9,858 nucleotides of DNA from NCBI GenBank assembly GCA_905371725.1, contig CAJPML010000016.1:1-9858 (forward strand), written 5' to 3'. The notes beneath the pieces are model-generated. The model saw nothing but the letters and a program-made list of their open reading frames with translations, ran no database searches and was not told the origin of the DNA. This stretch comes from Leptotrichia sp. oral taxon 215 (GTDB lineage Bacteria > Fusobacteriota > Fusobacteriia > Fusobacteriales > Leptotrichiaceae). Both the position numbers and the translations under genes were made by a program. Below are positions 5,251-9,858 of the stretch, piece after piece; positions within the stretch are counted from its first letter, which is position 1, and the number at the start of each line of letters is the position of its first letter.

Positions 5251-8200
5251 CTAACGAATTTTTATTTTTTTTATACCTACTAATTTAGCTAATTTTCTCA
5301 TAAATTTTCTGGATAAACTAACATCGTATTTTCTGCTTAACTTTATGATTTCTTTCTTACCATCTGTATCCATTGCAAGCAGTACCTTATTTTCTCCCCT
5401 GTTTTCCAAAAGGAGTTTTTTCAGTTCAACTATATTTTCCCTGCTTTCATCATCAATCAGAACATATAAATTCAGAAATTTATTTTCAGATAATTCATCA
5501 AGGGCATTTATATGGCTTAAAACTACTGAATATTTGTTTCCCTCTTGATTCAGATGTCCTTCCACCATAACTATCCCTTCTTCAAATATTTTATAGCCAA
5601 ATTTTATAAAATCCCGAGGAAAACATATAATTTCCACTGTACCTGTAAAATCTTCCAGTTCAAATTTTGCCATAGGCTCTCCAGAATTTTTTGTTACAAT
5701 TTTATTTACATTTTTCATAATTCCGATTAGCCGTATTTTCGTATATTTCCCTATTTTTTTTCTATTTCTCGATCTTTCAAGTTCAGAAATTTTCATATGC
5801 TCTATTATTTCCAAAAGTACTTTTTTTGAAGACAGGGGATGTGCAGAAACATATATTCCCAAGTATTCCTTTTCATATTTCAGCATTAAGTTCTGTGAAA
5901 ATTCTTCAGTTTTCTTTAAACTGAATTCCCCTATTCTTTCACTTTTTCCTCCAAAAAGAATCATTTGAAGGTCTTCTTCAGATTCATACTTTTTTATGGA
6001 CCATTCCAGAATCTTGTCAATTGAGAGAAATTTTTCCTGTCTGTTACCCGGAAATTTATCCAGACTTCCTGAAAGTACAAGAGATTCCAGATGTTTCCTG
6101 TTCAGACCGTACTGTTTCATTCTGTAGACAAAATCATCATAGGATGCAAACGGTTCCTTTCTTTCCTCCATTATATCCATGACAAAATTTCTTCCAATTC
6201 CTTTAATTGCTGTCAATCCAAATCTTATACCGTTTCCTTCCACTTTAAATTCTGCATCAGAAAGGCTTACATCCGGTACCAGAATCTCAATGTTCTTTTC
6301 CCTTGCCTCATTTATAAAGAGGGAAAGTCTGTCAATATTATACATTTCCGTAGACATCACTGCCGCAAGAAATTCTACAGGATAGTTTGCCTTAAAATAG
6401 GCAGTCCAGTAAACTATGAGTGCATATGCTGCTGAATGCGACTTGTTAAATCCATATCCGCCAAACTTGTCAATTAGATCATAAATTTCATTGGCTTTTT
6501 TCTCATCTGTTCCTTTTTCTACCGATTTTCTCACAAACTTTTCCCTGTTCTGTTCTATTATTTTAGGAATCTTCTTCCCAATTGCCCTTCTCAGTTCATC
6601 CGCTTCCCCTAAGGAATAGTCTGCCATTTCGCTGACTATTTTCATTACCTGTTCCTGATAAAGTATAACACCATATGTCTCTTCGAGAATTTCCTTCAGG
6701 GACTCATGAGGATACCGTATTTCCTTATCTTTATTTTTTGAAGCAATAAAATCATCTACCATGCCACTTTGAAGAGGTCCTGGACGATAAAGGGAAAGCA
6801 GTGCCGTTATATCATCAAATTTTTCTATTTTTACCCTCTTCATAAGCTGTCTTATTCCGTGCGACTCACACTGAAATATCCCCAGGGTATCTGCTTTTGA
6901 AAGAAGTCTGTAGGCTTTTTCATTATCAAGTTCTATGGAACTAAGATTTATTCTTTCCTTTGTTGTTTTTTCAATATTTTCAACTGTTTTTCTTAAAATT
7001 GTAAGGTTTTTCAGGCCAAGAAAATCTATCTTTAAAATTCCCAGGTCTTCCAGTTCCTTCATCTGGTACTGGGTAGAAGGGACAGCAGTCTTTCCGTCAG
7101 AATAAGTAGGAATTTCATCATCCAGTATTTCTTTGGAAATTACCATTCCGGCAGCATGAACTGAAGCGTGACGCACTCTTCCCTCTATTCTCATAGAATA
7201 ATCGATCATTGTTTTTACTTCATTATCTTCATTATAAAGGTTTCTCAAGTTTTCAATGCTTTTAAGCGCATCTTCAAGATCCATATTAAATGGTATATTT
7301 TTTGCCACCATGTCTACTTTTTTCAAATTTATATTAAGAACTCTTCCAACATCCCTTATTGCGGCCCTTGCTTTTAATGTTCCGAAAGTAATTATATGAG
7401 CCACATGCTGTGAACCATACTTCTTAAGTACATATTCTATAACAATTTCCCTCTGTTCCTGATCAAAATCTATATCTATATCAGGCATTGAAATTCTTTC
7501 AGGATTTAAAAACCTTTCAAAAATCAGGTTATACTTCAAAGGATCTATTTCTGTTATATCCAGAACATAAGAAACAAGACTTCCTGCAGCAGAACCTCTT
7601 CCAGGGCCTACAAATACTCCAACACTCTTGGCAAATCTTATAAAATCCCATACAATTATAAAATAACCGTTGTAGCCCATATTATTTATTATCTGAAGTT
7701 CATATTCCAGCCTTTCAGTCACCTGCTCAAAGCCATTGTCTTCCAATTCTTTCTTTAACTTTTTTTCATTTCTTTCTGCTGTATCGCCGGTATTTTTTTC
7801 AATATTTTTTCCCAGATACTTTAAAGCCGCACCTTTGTATACCAGCTCCCTTATATACTGTTCTTCACTTATTCCTTCCGGAAGTTCGTATTTCGGAAAC
7901 TTAAAGTTGTCAAACTCAAAATCAACATTACAATTTTCTACAATATAGTTAATATTCTCAATTCCCCTGTCAAATAATTCATCTTCAAAATTTACAAAGT
8001 TCTGTTTCATCTGATCATAGGATTTTAAATACAGATCATCATACAATATTTCAGATCTGTCTGCTTCTATCCTGTTTCCTTCTTTTATGGAAGAAAGTAT
8101 TTTTTGCAGTATTGCTTCTCCACTGTTTGGATAATATACATCATTATTTATTATGTAGTTTATTCCTGTTTCCCTTATCATTTCAAACAGTGACTTTCTT

Positions 8201-8724
8201 ACTGTTTCAAGTCTCATGGCTGCAGGCACTTCGATATAAAAATTTTCTTTAAAATCCTTGTGCAGTTTCACTGTGACTTTTTTTGCTTCAGGGTACTTGT
8301 ATTGACCTAATCCATCAACTATTTCCCCACGTATTCCTCCTGACAGTATAAACAGATCCGAACTGTATTCCAGCAGTTCTTCATATTTTATTTTATTTCT
8401 TCTTCTATTGAATCTACTATATGAAATTGATGAAAGTTTACATAAATTCCTGTATCCGTTTTTATTTTTTGCCAGAAGTGTCAATGAATATTCACCCTCC
8501 GACACTATTCCGTCCAGAAACACTTCCAGACCGATAATAGGCTTTATTCCTGACTTCTTACATTTTTTATAAAACTCTATTACTCCAAACATTGCAGTAT
8601 CTGTTATTGCAAGAGCATCTACACCTGACTGTTCTGCTTTTTCTATATACTCTTCTATTTTTCCTACTCCCTCAAGAAGGGAATATTCTGTATGCAGCTT
8701 TAAGTGTGCTATTCTCTTTTCCAT
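5251..8724 (-). CDS. dnaE: DNA polymerase III alpha subunit DnaE
   Basis: This is the catalytic subunit of a replicative C-family DNA polymerase. At 1157 residues it is close to E. coli DnaE. Domains in order: an N-terminal PHP domain (about 5-270), a palm containing GPGRGSAAGSLV (373-384) and the catalytic PDIDIDF with Asp415 and Asp417, the third catalytic Asp567 in KIDFLGLKNL, fingers with GYGFNKSHSAAYA (about 757-769), a helix-hairpin-helix around IKGIGRNF (840-847), a sliding-clamp motif QMILF (920-924), and an OB-fold (about 996-1070, TKIRLIGIMKNVNKIV). The PHP domain lacks several metal-binding histidines: HLKLH instead of H-x-H, TDT instead of TDH, NDVYY instead of NDVHY, so it probably has no metal-dependent nuclease activity, as in E. 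coli. AGGTGG lies four bases before the ATG. The gene follows the HAD phosphatase by 15 bp and is probably co-transcribed. Whether the organism also has PolC cannot be seen here. Confidence 0.96.
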   Translation of the reverse strand: MEKRIAHLKLHTEYSLLEGVGKIEEYIEKAEQSGVDALAITDTAMFGVIEFYKKCKKSGIKPIIGLEVFLDGIVSEGEYSLTLLAKNKNGYRNLCKLSSISYSRFNRRRNKIKYEELLEYSSDLFILSGGIRGEIVDGLGQYKYPEAKKVTVKLHKDFKENFYIEVPAAMRLETVRKSLFEMIRETGINYIINNDVYYPNSGEAILQKILSSIKEGNRIEADRSEILYDDLYLKSYDQMKQNFVNFEDELFDRGIENINYIVENCNVDFEFDNFKFPKYELPEGISEEQYIRELVYKGAALKYLGKNIEKNTGDTAERNEKKLKKELEDNGFEQVTERLEYELQIINNMGYNGYFIIVWDFIRFAKSVGVFVGPGRGSAAGSLVSYVLDITEIDPLKYNLIFERFLNPERISMPDIDIDFDQEQREIVIEYVLKKYGSQHVAHIITFGTLKARAAIRDVGRVLNINLKKVDMVAKNIPFNMDLEDALKSIENLRNLYNEDNEVKTMIDYSMRIEGRVRHASVHAAGMVISKEILDDEIPTYSDGKTAVPSTQYQMKELEDLGILKIDFLGLKNLTILRKTVENIEKTTKERINLSSIELDNEKAYRLLSKADTLGIFQCESHGIRQLMKRVKIEKFDDITALLSLYRPGPLQSGMVDDFIASKNKDKEIRYPHESLKEILEETYGVILYQEQVMKIVSEMADYSLGEADELRRAIGKKIPKIIEQNREKFVRKSVEKGTDEKKANEIYDLIDKFGGYGFNKSHSAAYALIVYWTAYFKANYPVEFLAAVMSTEMYNIDRLSLFINEAREKNIEILVPDVSLSDAEFKVEGNGIRFGLTAIKGIGRNFVMDIMEERKEPFASYDDFVYRMKQYGLNRKHLESLVLSGSLDKFPGNRQEKFLSIDKILEWSIKKYESEEDLQMILFGGKSERIGEFSLKKTEEFSQNLMLKYEKEYLGIYVSAHPLSSKKVLLEIIEHMKISELERSRNRKKIGKYTKIRLIGIMKNVNKIVTKNSGEPMAKFELEDFTGTVEIICFPRDFIKFGYKIFEEGIVMVEGHLNQEGNKYSVVLSHINALDELSENKFLNLYVLIDDESRENIVELKKLLLENRGENKVLLAMDTDGKKEIIKLSRKYDVSLSRKFMRKLAKLVGIKKIKIR

Positions 8725-8739
8725 TGCACCACCTGTATT

Positions 8740-9531
8740 TTATAAAATATCTTTTATTATATGGTATATTCCTTCGTCATCATTCGATAAAGTTATCCTG
8801 TCTTTCGGAAATTCCTTTTTAAGCTCTTCAGAAGCATTTCCCATAAGATAGCCATACTTTACAAGTTTGAGCATATCCAGGTCATTCCACTGATCTCCGA
8901 AGGTCATCACTTCATCTTCTGAAAAGCCGTATTTATCCATCAGTTCCTTTACAGCCTTTCCTTTACTGACATCCCTGTTCAACACCTCCAGATATGTAGG
9001 TTGCGAAAATACAAATATTGACTGTGGCAGTTCCTTTTCAAGCTCTTCCTTCAATTTTAAAAGTTTTTTATTTTCTCCCAGAAAAAGTGCCTTTGTGGAA
9101 GTTTTTCCAATAAATTCATCAAAATTAACAGTAATATATTTAAGCCCTGTCTTCTCAGCATACGCCTTTCCTTCTGGAGTTTCATTTTCCACATAAAGCT
9201 TGTCATCCGAATAAAGATTCAGGTGTATCCCTGTTTCTCTGGAAACTTCAATTACTCTTTTAACAGTTTCCTCCGTAACCGGATTTTCATAAAGTGTTTC
9301 AGAGGTGGAAGGATCCACTATTTTTCCACCATTATATGTTATGACAGGAGTTGTTATGCCTAGCTGTTTCAGGTATGGAAGTGTTGCGGCATACATCCTT
9401 CCTGTAGAAATAAATATTTTTATTCCATTTTTATCAAGTTCTATCAATTTTTCCTTTAATTTGTCCGATAGTGTATGGTCACTTCTCAAAAGAGTTCCAT
9501 CCATATCCATAAATATAGCTTTTATTTTCAT
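8740..9531 (-). CDS. Cof-type HAD-superfamily hydrolase (sugar or nucleotide phosphatase)
   Basis: Proteins of this Cof/YbiV type (Pfam Hydrolase_3) are cytoplasmic magnesium-dependent phosphatases, often acting on sugar phosphates or flavin and pyridoxal phosphates; the substrate cannot be read from sequence. Counting from the preferred start (263 residues), motif I is FMDMDGTLL with nucleophile Asp9 and acid/base Asp11, motif II is STGR (42-45), motif III Lys190 in DVSKGKAV, and motif IV GDQWNDLDML (212-221). A C2-type cap lies between about residues 80 and 185. The frame has an earlier ATG at 9540, three codons upstream, but AAAGG directly abuts that ATG and cannot serve it. The ATG at 9531 has AAAGG nine bases before it and gives the usual MKIKAIFMDMDG opening, so it is preferred. 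Dense packing with dnaE downstream suggests a shared transcript, though no functional link is evident. Confidence 0.9.
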   Translation of the reverse strand: MKIKAIFMDMDGTLLRSDHTLSDKLKEKLIELDKNGIKIFISTGRMYAATLPYLKQLGITTPVITYNGGKIVDPSTSETLYENPVTEETVKRVIEVSRETGIHLNLYSDDKLYVENETPEGKAYAEKTGLKYITVNFDEFIGKTSTKALFLGENKKLLKLKEELEKELPQSIFVFSQPTYLEVLNRDVSKGKAVKELMDKYGFSEDEVMTFGDQWNDLDMLKLVKYGYLMGNASEELKKEFPKDRITLSNDDEGIYHIIKDIL

Positions 9532-9548
9532 CCTGTCCATCCTTTAAT

Positions 9549-9858
9549 TTAAATTTCTCCTAAATTTTTCATTATGAAAAAATCAATAAATCCATATTCA
9601 TAATTTTCCTGTAAATTATTTTCATAATTATTTTTTAAAATTGTATTGTTTTCCATATGCATTATTGCCTGTGTCTTATATTCATTCACAATCTCATCAA
9701 AACTGTAAAATTCTTCCAGATCTTTTTCAAGACTATTCATAAATCTTTTTTCTCCATAATTATCAAGCATTATAAAAAAATCAGTATATGTTTCATATCT
9801 TTTTATTTCTCCGTATTTCTGAAGCAGACTGTAAAATTTTTCAGCATTCTCCAAATTT
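9549..9858 (-). CDS. Protein of unknown function, 5' end beyond the window
   Basis: The visible part is about 103 codons and ends at TAA (9551-9549). The only start-like codon near the edge is a TTG at 9854, but the frame is open through the preceding codon (AAT) to the window end and no ribosome binding site is visible, so the TTG is probably an internal leucine and the gene is 5'-truncated by the window. The protein is rich in Asn, Glu, Lys, Tyr and Phe (FYSLLQKYGEIKRYETYTDFFI and NYENNLQENYEYGFIDFFI). It looks soluble and mostly helical, with no signal peptide or membrane segment. Two similar Asp-Phe-Phe-Ile segments occur near the two ends of the visible stretch. I do not recognise the family. 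Its stop lies 17 bp before the preferred start of the HAD gene, so the two may be co-transcribed. Confidence 0.65.
   Translation of the reverse strand, partial: NLENAEKFYSLLQKYGEIKRYETYTDFFIMLDNYGEKRFMNSLEKDLEEFYSFDEIVNEYKTQAIMHMENNTILKNNYENNLQENYEYGFIDFFIMKNLGEI

Noticed and set aside
9852..9854. TTG as the start of the gene at the window end
   Set aside because: The frame is open further upstream to the edge and no ribosome binding site can be seen, so it is more likely an internal leucine.
1..9858. CRISPR array, tRNA or rRNA gene, insertion sequence or prophage
   Set aside because: No regularly spaced repeats, cloverleaf-like segments, transposase or phage proteins were seen; nearly all of the window is accounted for by minus-strand genes.

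Overview
The window is AT-rich bacterial DNA in which every convincing gene lies on the minus strand, so genes are read from high to low coordinates. The best guess for the source is a member of the Fusobacteriota, most likely Leptotrichia or a close relative. This rests on the first protein, which has the N-terminal module typical of fusobacterial autotransporters, on the low GC content, and on the gene order accB-accC-asp23-amaP-nusB, which recalls low-GC Firmicutes and Fusobacteria. The species cannot be named from the sequence alone.

Layout in the direction of transcription. (1) 9858-8740: the C-terminal part of an unrecognised protein that runs in from beyond the window edge, then a Cof-type HAD phosphatase. 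(2) 8724-5251: dnaE, the replicative DNA polymerase III alpha subunit, 15 bp after the phosphatase. (3) 5249-1503: a second transcription unit. It starts at a good sigma-70-type promoter abutting the dnaE stop and runs through an accB-like gene, accC (biotin carboxylase), an Asp23/Gls24 envelope-stress protein, its likely membrane anchor AmaP, nusB and a small membrane protein of unknown function. It ends at a probable hairpin terminator. (4) 1438-1: an autotransporter-type surface protein gene with its own strong extended -10 promoter. The reading frame stops after 428 codons, and a second start codon with a Shine-Dalgarno sequence overlaps that stop and runs off the edge.

The central unit joins the first step of fatty-acid synthesis (biotin carboxylase and a carrier-like protein), envelope-stress proteins and a transcription antitermination factor. 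The most unusual point is that the accB-like protein aligns well with biotin carboxyl carrier proteins but lacks the biotin-accepting lysine: the Ala-Met-Lys-Met site reads Thr-Ile-Gly-Val. It also seems to lack the thumb loop. It may be a non-biotinylated subunit or regulator rather than a working carrier. The other notable locus is the short autotransporter. Apart from these, the region is mainly housekeeping; no CRISPR array, RNA gene, insertion sequence or prophage was seen.
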